Part shown: piece after piece, positions 17,511 through 26,992 of the stretch | Numbering within the stretch: position 1 is the stretch's first letter | Layout of the letters: each line of letters starts with the position of its first letter | Origin: Candidatus Minthosoma equi | Lineage (GTDB): Bacteria > Bacteroidota > Bacteroidia > Bacteroidales > Bacteroidaceae | Length of the DNA stretch: 64,000 bases | Assembly (NCBI GenBank): GCA_018064885.1 | Contig: JAGHUI010000048.1 | Span: 1 to 64,000 of the forward strand | Reading direction: 5' to 3' | Notes under the pieces: model-generated | Seen by the model: only the letters and a program-made list of their open reading frames with translations | The model's database searches: none | Told to the model about the DNA's origin: nothing | Translations under genes and position numbers: made by a program

Positions 17511-18630
17511 TCTTCTTGTAGTATCTCAATTTGTAGTCAGGCAGCAGCTCAGGATATAGAATCTTGATGTAGTCCTTCAACAGAAGGTCGGGGTGGAAAG
17601 GTGTCTCTTCGTAGAACGCTGAAACAGCAGTATTGCAACCATACACATTTCTCTGCTTGAACGCTTTGATGTTGGCGTAGTTTGCATATTCCTGCTCTAT
17701 TTCTGCGTAGGTCTTGTCTGTTGCTTGATTGTATTTCAATACCCATACATCGGCATCGATAGCACGGTCAAACACTTCTTCTGGTGCGAGAGGAATAGAG
17801 CCGCTTTCAGTGCGCTCGGCAAAGAGATAAGCTGCTCCAGCATCAGCAAGGAGTCTGCCAACTGTGCTCTGACCGCCAGGCATATACCATGTGTTGCCAA
17901 ACTTGAGGTCGGTAATGACTTTCTGTTTTCCTTTTCTCTCGTTCTGTGATGCTAACGACTTCAACTCGTTATAGCGCTTCTCAAGTGCAGTGAATGTGGT
18001 GTCGGCTTCGTAGGTCTTGCCAGTAAGAATGCCATAGAACTTCATCCACTCTGCACGACCTAATGCGCTGGTTTCCATGTAGTCGGCGCACTCTATGATA
18101 GGAATACCAATCTTGCCCAGCTTGCCGTATGTTCCGCTGTTTTGGAAAGGCGAGAGCAAGATTGCGTCGGCTTGCATGTCGATGATGTCTTCAATGATTG
18201 GGTTTGTGCCTTCGCCCAAGTTGCGCACCTTTCCTGCCTCCACATCCTTTTGCAATTGGTCGAGCTTGATGTATTTCAAGTCGCACACGCCCTTGATGCA
18301 GTCGTATGCACCAAGCTGATTGATGAGGCTGCAATGAACCGAAGTATATACAACGGCATTGCTGATTGGAGTGCGCACTATATCGCCGGCAGGAAGTTTT
18401 TCAGGCACTTCGGCCTCCTTGTCTATAAGGATGTATCTGTGCAGCGGGCTGGTGCTGTCCCAAGGGTTTGCGATTTCTGCATATATGTATCCCTCGCAGT
18501 CAGTCAGCGTGAGGAGGTCGGAGTAGTGCATCTGCACCTTGTTGCCTTCCACCTCCTGTGGGGCAGAATTTGGTGTGCATGACCACACTAACATCAGCAG
18601 CAGTATGTTGATAAAGAATAGCTTTCTCAT
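17494..18630 (-). CDS. btuF: Periplasmic substrate-binding lipoprotein, probably BtuF
   Basis: A 378-residue class III periplasmic binding protein (TroA/BtuF fold). The signal peptide ends in a lipobox (LMLVWSC), so it is lipid-anchored. The ABC-type motif region appears in CDLKYIKLDQL and NPIIEDIIDMQADAILLSPF, and a C-terminal lobe contains TWYMPGGQSTVGRLLADAGA. It hands the ligand from the BtuB-like receptor to BtuC. It lies 10 bases after the receptor gene and overlaps btuC. Cobalamin is the probable ligand given the upstream riboswitch. Confidence 0.87.
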   Translation of the reverse strand: MRKLFFINILLLMLVWSCTPNSAPQEVEGNKVQMHYSDLLTLTDCEGYIYAEIANPWDSTSPLHRYILIDKEAEVPEKLPAGDIVRTPISNAVVYTSVHCSLINQLGAYDCIKGVCDLKYIKLDQLQKDVEAGKVRNLGEGTNPIIEDIIDMQADAILLSPFQNSGTYGKLGKIGIPIIECADYMETSALGRAEWMKFYGILTGKTYEADTTFTALEKRYNELKSLASQNERKGKQKVITDLKFGNTWYMPGGQSTVGRLLADAGAAYLFAERTESGSIPLAPEEVFDRAIDADVWVLKYNQATDKTYAEIEQEYANYANIKAFKQRNVYGCNTAVSAFYEETPFHPDLLLKDYIKILYPELLPDYKLRYYKKIEDEK

Positions 18631-18640
18631 ATTGTTGTCT

Positions 18641-20650
18641 TTACAGTTTGATTGTCAGGTATATCTCGTAGTTTCTTCGTGGCATAGGGTGGGAGAGAAC
18701 TGTCACGTATTCTGAGTTAAACACGTTGTTCACAACGCCTTTGACCGAGGCATTGAGCTTGCTCAGCGTGAATGCCTTTTCCAGCGAACAATCCGTCATG
18801 TAGTAAGGCTTCAGCTCACCTGTGATGTAGCTCACCTCATTGCTTGTGGTGGTGAATCGCTCGCTGTAGTAGCACCATTGGCACCCCATTGTCCAGCTTC
18901 GCCATTGCAGTCTTGCGTTCAGGTTCGAAGAGTGCTTTGGCACATAGCAGAGCTGTTTGCCGTAGCTTGCATCGTTCGAGTTCATGTCTTCGCCAATGTT
19001 CTTCGAAGGCGTGTAGGCATAGTTTGCTTGTGCCGTCAGTTTCAGGTCTTTAGCCATCATTGCCTCGCCTCCTATTGTTGCCTCGATGCCATAGTTGTGC
19101 ACCTTCTTCACGTTCGATGGCTCCCAGAATCCCTTTGGGTTAGGAGTCCACAGAATCCAGTCCTTGATGTGCGAATCGAAGGCTGACACATTGCCTTTCA
19201 GTGTGTAGCGCTTCTGCTTGATGGCAAACTCAATGCCCATGTCGTAGGTGAATCCTTTCTCTGGGTTCAAGTTCGGATTGCCGCCAGGCTGGAAATACAG
19301 ATCGTCCATGGAAGGGTAGCGATAGTTCTGTGCTATTGAGGCTTTGAGCACAAGATTCCACGGTTTGTAGATGATGATGTCGGCAAAAGCAGCAGGAATG
19401 GGAGCAACCCAATCGTTGCCATGCACCTCTTCGCGAATTATGCCTGAGAGCGAGAGCGCATTTATCGGACGCCAGCGTAGCTGAAGATTCACGTCTGTGT
19501 CCCATCTGCCGAGGTTGAAGTTGTCACCGATGTGGAAGGGGCTCTTGTCCGAGCTCTTCACATGATTGTAGTAGGTGGAGAAGCCAGACGTGAGCATCAG
19601 GTTCTCGCTTATGTTCCAGTCGTGTGAAGCGGAGAGAAAAGCGGTATTGGTGTAGCTGTTCGATTTCGTGATATTGTTTGTGGCGTTCTGCCGAGTGGTG
19701 AAATAGTCATACGCCATCTGATTGTAGATGTAGCCAGCCTTGGTGCTGAGCGTCCAGCCTTCGTGTATGCTTTGCCATGATAGCACCGAGCGCAGAGCAT
19801 CGTTGTTCTGCTCGTTCTTGAAGTCGGAATCGTCCTTGTAGTCCACGCTTAGAAACGGAAGACCACGCTTGGAATGCGTGTACCACACGTTCAGTCCCAA
19901 TCGATTGCCATTGCCAGCATTGTAGTGCACCTCCTGCAAGGCGTGAACATCGTCGAAATATCCGCTCTTGTTCTTCTCCTCAGGGTGATAGGACTCGATG
20001 ATGTTGCCCTGTTCGTCGCGCACATCCACTTTCTTGTCATAGTTGGTGTAGGTGTAGCGATTGTCGGATGTGGAATAGACGATGCGAGTAGAGGCAGACC
20101 AGCGCTCTCGCTTGTAGGTCAGTCTGAGAAACTGATCGTATGTATCGAACGAGCCAATGCCCTGAACATACTGAGCATGAAGTCCTTCGCTCGTTATGGG
20201 CTTGGTGATCATCTCGACAGCACCTCCCAATCCGCCTCCTGTGATGCTGATCGACGAGGCTCCGTGATACAGGTTTGTCTCGTCGATGAAGTAGGCAGGA
20301 ATGGTGGAGAAATCGAGTGTTCCAAGCATTGGCGAATTGATCTTCATGCCGTTCCATGTCACCTGAGTGTGTGAAGGCGATGTGCCTCTGAACTCTGCCG
20401 TTGCCTCCGTAGCTCTGCCATACGACTTGACGAAGAGCGTGGAGTTCTTTGAGAGAATGTCAGCAACCGAGAGCGAGATGTTGTCGTGCAGAATGAGCGT
20501 GTCGATAGTCGTCTTCTCTATGCCCACATCCTTCAGCCTTCGTGCTGCCACAACTTGCACATCATCGAGCTGAATAGCCCGATGTCTCTCTTGCGCATTT
20601 GCACAAAGGACGAGCATTGTCGCGGTCAATATGAAGCAGAGCCTTTTCAT
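18641..20650 (-). CDS. btuB: TonB-dependent outer-membrane receptor, BtuB-like
   Basis: A 669-residue outer-membrane transporter. A signal peptide (ends in CANAQ) is followed directly by the plug domain (IEKTTIDTLILHDNISLSVA... ATAEFRGTSPSHTQVTWNGM). There is no carboxypeptidase-like N-terminal extension of the SusC type, which fits the smaller BtuB type. The rest is a 22-strand barrel ending in an aromatic/hydrophobic terminus (YEIYLTIKL). Surface partner BtuG is encoded just upstream, so the pair can pass B12 to the periplasmic BtuF. Confidence 0.9.
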   Translation of the reverse strand: MKRLCFILTATMLVLCANAQERHRAIQLDDVQVVAARRLKDVGIEKTTIDTLILHDNISLSVADILSKNSTLFVKSYGRATEATAEFRGTSPSHTQVTWNGMKINSPMLGTLDFSTIPAYFIDETNLYHGASSISITGGGLGGAVEMITKPITSEGLHAQYVQGIGSFDTYDQFLRLTYKRERWSASTRIVYSTSDNRYTYTNYDKKVDVRDEQGNIIESYHPEEKNKSGYFDDVHALQEVHYNAGNGNRLGLNVWYTHSKRGLPFLSVDYKDDSDFKNEQNNDALRSVLSWQSIHEGWTLSTKAGYIYNQMAYDYFTTRQNATNNITKSNSYTNTAFLSASHDWNISENLMLTSGFSTYYNHVKSSDKSPFHIGDNFNLGRWDTDVNLQLRWRPINALSLSGIIREEVHGNDWVAPIPAAFADIIIYKPWNLVLKASIAQNYRYPSMDDLYFQPGGNPNLNPEKGFTYDMGIEFAIKQKRYTLKGNVSAFDSHIKDWILWTPNPKGFWEPSNVKKVHNYGIEATIGGEAMMAKDLKLTAQANYAYTPSKNIGEDMNSNDASYGKQLCYVPKHSSNLNARLQWRSWTMGCQWCYYSERFTTTSNEVSYITGELKPYYMTDCSLEKAFTLSKLNASVKGVVNNVFNSEYVTVLSHPMPRRNYEIYLTIKL

Positions 20651-20691
20651 TATTCTTCTTGAAATATCGAATTATCGATTTCTCGATTCTT

Positions 20692-20724
20692 GCATCATCA
20701 AGGGGTCAGACCCCTTGATGATGC
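20692..20724. repeat. 33-bp perfect palindrome over the btuG stop codon
   Basis: GCATCATCAAGGGGTC, a single A, then the exact complement GACCCCTTGATGATGC. The downstream half codes the last residues and stop of the BtuG-like protein. It is a very stable hairpin inside the operon with no T tract, so it is more likely an mRNA-stabilising or processing element than a terminator. Confidence 0.85.
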
Positions 20725-22743
20725 ATGGCAATCCCAAATGCCATGCACCTCCGTGCTTATCTCGCCCAGGTTAGGAGAGTGACCCGTCTGTGCTGTCTGA
20801 ATCTTCACGAAATTGATGTAGTCGAGATTTGCTGGCTTGCCATCGCGAGTCACAGCATTGCTGAGCTTGAAGTAGCACTTCGCTCCGCTCTTGTCGAAAG
20901 CGTCGTTCTTGAAGTAGTCCTTGCCATCGTTGTCGGCATAGCCCCAGTCGAAAGGAGGCTCCATGGTGTAGCCATTCTCGTAGGTGTGAGTGTCCTTGAG
21001 GCGCGAGCCGTAGAACGTGTGGCATGGACCTTCGGGTGAATCCTCTGTTGGCACCCAGTCTTGCCAATACGACTCATGCTTGTTCCAGGCACTCATATAT
21101 GGCACAATGCCCTCGCCGCCCTGATTGTCTGTCCAGCGAATGTCAGCAAATGGAGTGGATGGCTTGTAGTACGTTATGGCATAGTCAAGCGTCTCATTCT
21201 CTGTGCCATACTCGCTTCCTGCAAGCTCGTACCATGTGTCGTTGGGCAGACCATCGCCATTCTCGTCCTTCATCACCCACACAATGCCAGGTTCCGACTG
21301 ATAGCTGTAAGGATTTCCTTTGATGGCAAGATCGTAGTCGCCATTGCTGTTCGTCACGTTGTGGTCGAAACCAGCAATGAGATAGCCGCCTTGAGCGCCA
21401 AGGCTCACCATCTGCTGATGTTTGAAGTGGCTGAGCACGCTGTCGCAAGCCTCCTCCATCGTTGCACCATCATGGATGAAATCGCCCACAACAGTGTAGC
21501 CGTTCACCTGGTGCCCAGGTGCAGGCATGTACTCAAATATCTTGCTCACCAGAGCACGCTCCAGTTTGTTGTTTTCGTTTTCGTTATTGTTTTCGTTTCC
21601 TTCAGGCACATTGCCCGAAGCTTTATCGCTGAAAGCAAAATGGTTTGGCGTGATTCCTACTTTGAAATGGTCGATCAGCGAACCGTCAGCAGCATAGCGA
21701 TACACCACGCCAGCTTGACGATAGTCCACAGCATCAGCTACATACACCTCGCTATTCTTTGGGTTCACCCCTATGCCATAGAGTTTGTGGCGAGTGCCAT
21801 TGTTATCCACAGGAGCGAGGATGAATGGCTGTGAAGGCATCTTCGCCTCGTTGATGCTCATGCGATAAACATCGTTGTTTATTATATATAATGTGTCGGA
21901 ACTTGCGTTCATCGCAATCTGCACGTTTGCATCGTCGGTGCTGAGAGGCTGATCCAGCTCGATGCTGCGAGTGTCTGCATCAATCCTGTAAAGATGAGGC
22001 ACATTGTCGCCAAACGAATCCTCGCTGGTGGAGTAGCCGCCATCAGTGATTACCCACAGCTTGCCGTTCTTGTCTATCTTCATCGACTTAGGTTGCCAGC
22101 TTGTGAGCGTGATGCTCTCCACCACCTTGTCCTGCTCCGTGTCGATTACGAGGATCTTGTTGCTGTACGACCAGCAGTTTGTGAACACATACTTTCCGTG
22201 CTGCACCATTTCCTCTGTGGAGCAATAGCCGTTGTTCGCTGCTTCTTCCACCGAGATAGAGCCTGTATATTGGAAGGTCTGAGGATTGAATATATTGATG
22301 TAATGTGCATACAAATCAGTCACATACGCCTTTGTGTCGCTCACCTTATGCACATATCGAGGATTGATGATGTTTGTGTTCGATGCAGCTGTGATCTGTC
22401 CCTTCACCTTGAAGGTCTCTGTGTCCATGCCCCACACAATGCCTGAGTTCTCCACGGCAATGTAGGCTGTGTTTCCGTAGATCGTGATGCTCTGTCCCGT
22501 GTCGCCAAGCTTGCGGTCGTTGGCACGGCGAAACACTCCGTTCTCCACGTTTTTCTTCATTGGGTCATAATATGAAAGGGTGGCGTTGCCAGCATTGAAA
22601 TTGCCTTCGCAGAGAATGAACACGCCTCCTTCGGCAGAAGCGACTTTCTCTTCCTCACCTCCACCTATAGAATCACTGCATGCTGTTATCAGCACTGAGG
22701 CCAATAACAGCATGCAAGCGTATAGTTTGTTGATAGATTTCAT
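20698..22743 (-). CDS. btuG: BtuG-like surface lipoprotein fused to a second cell-surface domain
   Basis: A 681-residue lipoprotein with a lipobox at VLITAC. Residues ~40-370 form a beta-propeller of the DUF5074 type (GGVFILCEGNFNAGNATLSYY, repeated GNTAYIAVENSG, GKLWVITDGG). That is the fold of BtuG, which binds cobalamin at the cell surface and docks on BtuB. A Glu/Asn-rich linker near residue 390 joins it to a second ~280-residue domain (GYTVVGDFIHDGATMEEACD... GIVWVMKDENGDGLPNDTWYE). That type of domain is annotated only as a cell-surface protein elsewhere. B12 function is supported by the riboswitch and neighbours. Confidence 0.83.
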   Translation of the reverse strand: MKSINKLYACMLLLASVLITACSDSIGGGEEEKVASAEGGVFILCEGNFNAGNATLSYYDPMKKNVENGVFRRANDRKLGDTGQSITIYGNTAYIAVENSGIVWGMDTETFKVKGQITAASNTNIINPRYVHKVSDTKAYVTDLYAHYINIFNPQTFQYTGSISVEEAANNGYCSTEEMVQHGKYVFTNCWSYSNKILVIDTEQDKVVESITLTSWQPKSMKIDKNGKLWVITDGGYSTSEDSFGDNVPHLYRIDADTRSIELDQPLSTDDANVQIAMNASSDTLYIINNDVYRMSINEAKMPSQPFILAPVDNNGTRHKLYGIGVNPKNSEVYVADAVDYRQAGVVYRYAADGSLIDHFKVGITPNHFAFSDKASGNVPEGNENNNENENNKLERALVSKIFEYMPAPGHQVNGYTVVGDFIHDGATMEEACDSVLSHFKHQQMVSLGAQGGYLIAGFDHNVTNSNGDYDLAIKGNPYSYQSEPGIVWVMKDENGDGLPNDTWYELAGSEYGTENETLDYAITYYKPSTPFADIRWTDNQGGEGIVPYMSAWNKHESYWQDWVPTEDSPEGPCHTFYGSRLKDTHTYENGYTMEPPFDWGYADNDGKDYFKNDAFDKSGAKCYFKLSNAVTRDGKPANLDYINFVKIQTAQTGHSPNLGEISTEVHGIWDCHASSRGLTP

Positions 22744-22752
22744 CGAAAAGAA

Positions 22753-23490
22753 TTAGAGTTCAATTACAACATTGTCGAATGCGAAGTACTTAGGAGTAGC
22801 CAAGCCCCATTCGCCCTTGTCTGAACCATCGAATGTGAATTTGATAGACTTGACAGCGCCAAGATTATCAAGATGAGCAGTCATCCACTGCTTGCAAGCA
22901 GTCTTGTCTTTTGCCAACTCGATGTACATGCGCTTCTCTGTGCCATCAGCAAGAGTTGCAGTAACCACAACCTGGAAGAAATAGTTCTCGCCCCAGTTCT
23001 TCTGAATGTTGCGGAGAGTGTAGGTAGTGAGACACACGTCCATAGTCTTGATTACGTGAGCCTTGCCATCGGCAAAAGCAAGTTCGCTGCCATCGTCCCA
23101 AACCACAGCAAAGTTTGAAGAACCATTGCTTTCAGGCACAGCGAGCTGCTTGTCAAAGGTTGCAGTCTCAGCGTTGTCGATGTAGTTAGAGATAGCGATG
23201 CCGTTTTTCCAACCCCACTGACCTGCATACTGCTCACCCCACTGCGACCAGTCTTCCTTTGTGCAAGAAGAAGACAACTTAGTTGTCTCATCAGTCCACT
23301 TATACTCTGCGCCGCTGTAGATGAGCGCACCGCCATACTGAGGGTTGTCGATAAGCTTTGTGAAGTAATCACCTTCGAAAGTCACGGTGTAAATCTTCTC
23401 CTTTACATCGTCGTCGTCATCGTCACTACATGAAGTGAACATAGCTGAACCCATGAAGAGGGCTGCAGCCATCAAAAGATACTTTTTCAT
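22753..23490 (-). CDS. DUF4465 surface lipoprotein of the B12 operon
   Basis: A 245-residue lipoprotein. The signal peptide ends at FTSC, followed by six aspartates, an acidic run of the kind that directs lipoproteins to the cell surface in Bacteroidetes. The mature part is a beta-rich DUF4465-type domain (Trp-rich WSQWGEQYAGQWGWKNG and a terminal KYFAFDNVVIEL). It is the first gene after the cobalamin riboswitch and 9 bases before the BtuG-like gene. A role as an accessory B12-capturing protein (BtuH-like) is plausible but is inference. Confidence 0.85.
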   Translation of the reverse strand: MKKYLLMAAALFMGSAMFTSCSDDDDDDVKEKIYTVTFEGDYFTKLIDNPQYGGALIYSGAEYKWTDETTKLSSSCTKEDWSQWGEQYAGQWGWKNGIAISNYIDNAETATFDKQLAVPESNGSSNFAVVWDDGSELAFADGKAHVIKTMDVCLTTYTLRNIQKNWGENYFFQVVVTATLADGTEKRMYIELAKDKTACKQWMTAHLDNLGAVKSIKFTFDGSDKGEWGLATPKYFAFDNVVIEL

Positions 23491-23578
23491 TTTTGTAAAA
23501 TAATTAGATATTAATTAATGTGTATTGTCTGAACATAACTCTTGCCTCGAGAGTCTCCCACACGCAAGTGAGGTTCAA

Positions 23579-23757
23579 GCACATGGCAGGTCTTCGGACT
23601 CACCCTTGCTATCTCCACGAACCTTCCCAGACCACATCTGTCCAGTGGCAAAATGTTGATGAATAGCATTCCCTTTTTTGGTGGGCATACCGCAGCGGGA
23701 CTGTAACGGATTCTCACCGTTTTCCCTTTTAATCGCTCTGTAAGCAAACCATTGCGA
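23579..23757 (-). ncRNA. Cobalamin riboswitch
   Basis: Minus strand: the conserved core AAAAGGGAAAACGGTGAGAA (from about 23734) is followed by CAGTCCCGCTGCGGT (near 23705) and the distal GTGAGTCCGAAGACCTGCC (near 23600). All three are hallmark B12-box elements in the right order. It heads the DUF4465-btuG-btuB-btuF-btuC operon, so B12 should repress uptake. Between the aptamer and the first ATG lies an ACTCT/AGAGT hairpin near 23536-23552 that may form part of the expression platform. Confidence 0.95.
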
Positions 23758-23760
23758 GTG

Positions 23761-23791
23761 CAAAGTTACAACATTATTCCGAACAGGCAAA
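23761..23791 (-). promoter_or_regulatory. Promoter of the B12 uptake operon
   Basis: Minus strand TTTG (23791-23788), 19 bases, TAACTTTG (23768-23761): a perfect consensus promoter placing the start of transcription about 23754, right at the riboswitch 5' end. Confidence 0.85.
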
Positions 23792-23896
23792 GCGAAAAAG
23801 CCCCTTTCTCATATCAGAATATGAATTTTACCCCTTGATATTTTGCCAGTATCAAGATTTCTTACGACATTTGTAAAAAATTTCGTCTCTCTCACT

Positions 23897-24868
23897 ATGT
23901 TCAACGTTGGAATTATCGGTGCTGGATGGATAGCAGAAAAAATGGCAATTTCCCTGGCACCTCTAAGCGACTATCGCGTCTATGCCATTGCTTCTCGCTC
24001 TCTGGACAGAGCACAGGCTTTTGCCCGAAAGCATGATGTACTGAAAGCCTACAGCAGCTACGAGGAGCTGGTGGCTGACAAGGATGTGGATCTTGTCTAT
24101 ATCGCCACTCCCCACTCCCACCACTACGATCATGCCATGCTCGCCATCGAGGCTGGCAAGGCTGTATTGGTGGAAAAGGCGTTCACTGCCAATGCTCGTC
24201 AAGCGGAACTGCTGCTCAGCGCAGCCCACGAGAAAGGTGTGTTCATCACCGAAGCAATCTGGACACGCTACATGCCTTTGTCCATGAAAGTTAAAGAACT
24301 GATGGACAGCGGTGTGATTGGCGAGCCACGTGTCCTCACAGCCACCCTCTGCTACATGATGGAAGAAAAGGAGCGCATCATTCGTCCAGAACTTTGCGGC
24401 GGAGCATTGCTCGACCTTGGTGTCTATGTGCTCAACTTTGCCCGAATGTATTTCGGCACAGACATCCAGAAAACCGTAACGAATTGCATACTCGGTCCTT
24501 CGGGAATGGATATGCAGGAATGCATCTCGCTCACATACCCTAACAACCGCATGGCAAATCTCCAGTCGGGTGCGCTCTGTCTGAATGACCGCCAAGGAAT
24601 CATCAACGGAACGGAGGGTTACATCAGAGTGGATAATGTCAACTGTCCTGAACTCATCGAGGTGTGGAGAAACTACGAGCTGGTTGAGCGCATTGAACGT
24701 CCAGCAGACATTGTGACTGGCTACGAATATCAGGTTATGGAGTGCCGACGCTGTCTCGAGGAAGGACTCCTCGAATCGCCAATGATGCCACATGCAGAAA
24801 CTCTAAGCATCATGAAGCAAATGGATGAACTGAGAGCAGAGTGGGGCGTGAAGTATCCTATGGATTAG
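23897..24868 (+). CDS. Gfo/Idh/MocA family oxidoreductase
   Basis: An NAD(P)-dependent sugar or diol dehydrogenase-type enzyme of 323 residues. The N-terminal Rossmann fold begins MFNVGIIGAGWIAEKMA (GxGxxA), with VYIATPHSHHYDHAMLAIEAGKAVLVEKAF containing the family EKP-like Lys (here EKA). The C-terminal domain includes GGGALLDLGVY-like CGGALLDLGVYVLNF. The substrate cannot be deduced. The ATG at 23897 is chosen over the longer frame from 23843 because it aligns with the Rossmann start. It stands alone, divergent from the B12 operon. Confidence 0.85.
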   Translation: MFNVGIIGAGWIAEKMAISLAPLSDYRVYAIASRSLDRAQAFARKHDVLKAYSSYEELVADKDVDLVYIATPHSHHYDHAMLAIEAGKAVLVEKAFTANARQAELLLSAAHEKGVFITEAIWTRYMPLSMKVKELMDSGVIGEPRVLTATLCYMMEEKERIIRPELCGGALLDLGVYVLNFARMYFGTDIQKTVTNCILGPSGMDMQECISLTYPNNRMANLQSGALCLNDRQGIINGTEGYIRVDNVNCPELIEVWRNYELVERIERPADIVTGYEYQVMECRRCLEEGLLESPMMPHAETLSIMKQMDELRAEWGVKYPMD

Positions 24869-24897
24869 GTACTCACGCTCGGAAATACTCAAATAAA

Positions 24898-24929
24898 TTT
24901 GGTATTTCTCTCGCTTAATCGTACCTTTG
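24898..24929 (+). promoter_or_regulatory. Promoter of pepO
   Basis: TTTG (24898-24901), 20 bases, TACCTTTG (24922-24929). A very similar sequence, including the TTTGGTATTTC start, precedes thiD at 44042-44073. Confidence 0.75.
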
Positions 24930-24959
24930 TACTCGAATAAATAAAAAACATATAAAATA

Positions 24960-26984
24960 ATGAAAAGAAAAAGCATTATTGCAATGATTGCTCTTACTGC
25001 AAGCATGGCTGCTTCTGCACAGAGCATTGGCATCAAGATGGAGAACATGGATAAGTCTGTGGCTCCTGGTACGGATTTCTATCAGTATGCTTGTGGCGGT
25101 TGGATGAAGAACAATCCTCTCGCTCCAGAGTATGCGCGTTTCGGTTCTTTCAACACCGTTTCTGAGGAGAACAACAAGCGTATTCGTGAAATCATTGAGG
25201 GTGTTTCTGCCACTAATCCTGCAAAGGGCAGCGAAGGACAGAAGATTGGCGACCTCTATGCTCTCTACATGGATTCCGTCCGCATGAACAAGGATGGCGT
25301 GAAGCCTGTGTTGGCTGACCTCAAGCGTGTTCAGAAGGTTAAGAATACAAAGGAACTCATGAGCCTTGTAAACACCATGAACAGCGAGGGCATCGGCTTT
25401 GGCGAGTTTTGGGGATCGTACGTTGGTGCTGACATGATGTCAAGCAAGGACAACATCCTTGAAGTGTCACAAGGCGGTTACAGCATCCAGCGTGACTACT
25501 ATGTGAAAGATGATGAGGCAAACAAGAAGATTCTCGATGCTTATAAGCAGCACATTGTAAAGATGTTCATGCTCATCGGCGAAAACGAGAAGACTGCCCA
25601 GAAGAGAATGGAGAACATTCTTAAGATTGAGATGCGCATGGCAAAGGCAGGAAAGAGCAACGTTGAGCTTCGCGATCCAGCAAGCAACTACCACAAGATG
25701 TCTTTTGCTGAGTTCCTTAACGACTACAAGGGCTACGACTGGAAGACATACTTTGACAACATGGGACTTACAGATATTGACTATCTTTCTGTAGGTCAGC
25801 CAGAAGCCGTAAAGGAAGGTCTAAAGGTGTGGGCAGATACTCCTATTGATGTTCTCAAGGACTATTTCGCTTGGCAGATTCTTGAAAGCGCAGCAGGCAC
25901 TCTCGGCGACAAGATGTTCGAGGAGGAATTTGACTTCCACTCACGCATCATGACAGGAGCCCAGCAGCCACAGCCACGCTGGAAGCGCTCTGTGAGCACA
26001 GTCAACGGCGTGCTCGGCGAAGCTGTCGGTAAGCTCTACTGCGAGAAGTACTTCCCTGCAGCAAACAAGGCTCGCATGCAGCAACTTGTCAAGAACCTCC
26101 AGATTGCTCTTGGCGAGCGCATCGATGCACAAGAATGGATGAGCGAAGAGACAAAGAAGGCTGCTCACGAGAAGCTTGATGCATTCTACGTTAAGGTTGG
26201 CTATCCTGATAAGTGGCGCGACTACAGCAGCCTCACTATCGATCTATCAAAGACACTCTATGAGAACCGCAAGGAAATCTCAAAGTGGGCTCATGCAGAC
26301 ATGATTGCACGCAAGTGGAAGAAGCCTGTTGACCGTGACGAATGGCACATGACTCCACAGACAGTCAACGCATACTACAATCCAACAACTAACGAAATCT
26401 GCTTCCCTGCTGGTATCCTCCAGTACCCATTCTTCGATATGGATGCTGACGATGCATTCAACTATGGCGCTATCGGCGTTGTAATCGGTCATGAGATGAG
26501 CCACGGCTTTGATGATCAAGGACGTCAGTTCGACAAGGATGGCAACTTCCGTGACTGGTGGGCTGCTGGCGATGGCGAAAAGTATAATGAGCGCGCACAG
26601 GTGATCAAGGACTTCTTCTCTGCCATCAAGGTGCTTCCTGACCTCAACGGCAATGGCGACCTCTGTTGCGGCGAGAACCTTGGTGACCATGGAGGTCTCA
26701 AGTTTGCATACGCAGCATTCAAGAACGCCATGAAGCAGAATCCACTCAAGGACGAGGCTGGTTTCACTCCAGAGCAGCGCTTCTTCCTTGCATACGCAGG
26801 TGTTTGGGCTCAGAACATTACAGAAGCGGAAATTCGCCGCCTCACAACAATGGACCCTCACTCTCTCGGCGAGTGGCGTGTGAATGGCGCTCTCCCACTC
26901 ATTGACATGTGGTACGAGGCATTCGGCATCACAGAGAATGATCCTATGTATGTGGCTCCAGAAAAGCGTGTGAAAATCTGGTAA
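24960..26984 (+). CDS. pepO: M13-family zinc metallopeptidase (PepO/neprilysin-like)
   Basis: An exported endopeptidase of 674 residues with a signal peptide (ends SMAASAQ). The N-terminal M13 domain opens with DKSVAPGTDFYQYACGGWMK. The catalytic domain has HEMSHGFDDQGRQFD (HExxH zinc ligands and base) and ENLGDHGGL (ExxxD third ligand). It ends with the conserved RVNGALPLIDMWYEAFGI region and a C-terminal VKIW. It cleaves small peptides in the periplasm. The YhaM-like gene begins 8 bases downstream, so the two are probably cotranscribed. Confidence 0.95.
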   Translation: MKRKSIIAMIALTASMAASAQSIGIKMENMDKSVAPGTDFYQYACGGWMKNNPLAPEYARFGSFNTVSEENNKRIREIIEGVSATNPAKGSEGQKIGDLYALYMDSVRMNKDGVKPVLADLKRVQKVKNTKELMSLVNTMNSEGIGFGEFWGSYVGADMMSSKDNILEVSQGGYSIQRDYYVKDDEANKKILDAYKQHIVKMFMLIGENEKTAQKRMENILKIEMRMAKAGKSNVELRDPASNYHKMSFAEFLNDYKGYDWKTYFDNMGLTDIDYLSVGQPEAVKEGLKVWADTPIDVLKDYFAWQILESAAGTLGDKMFEEEFDFHSRIMTGAQQPQPRWKRSVSTVNGVLGEAVGKLYCEKYFPAANKARMQQLVKNLQIALGERIDAQEWMSEETKKAAHEKLDAFYVKVGYPDKWRDYSSLTIDLSKTLYENRKEISKWAHADMIARKWKKPVDRDEWHMTPQTVNAYYNPTTNEICFPAGILQYPFFDMDADDAFNYGAIGVVIGHEMSHGFDDQGRQFDKDGNFRDWWAAGDGEKYNERAQVIKDFFSAIKVLPDLNGNGDLCCGENLGDHGGLKFAYAAFKNAMKQNPLKDEAGFTPEQRFFLAYAGVWAQNITEAEIRRLTTMDPHSLGEWRVNGALPLIDMWYEAFGITENDPMYVAPEKRVKIW

Positions 26985-26992
26985 GATTGATT

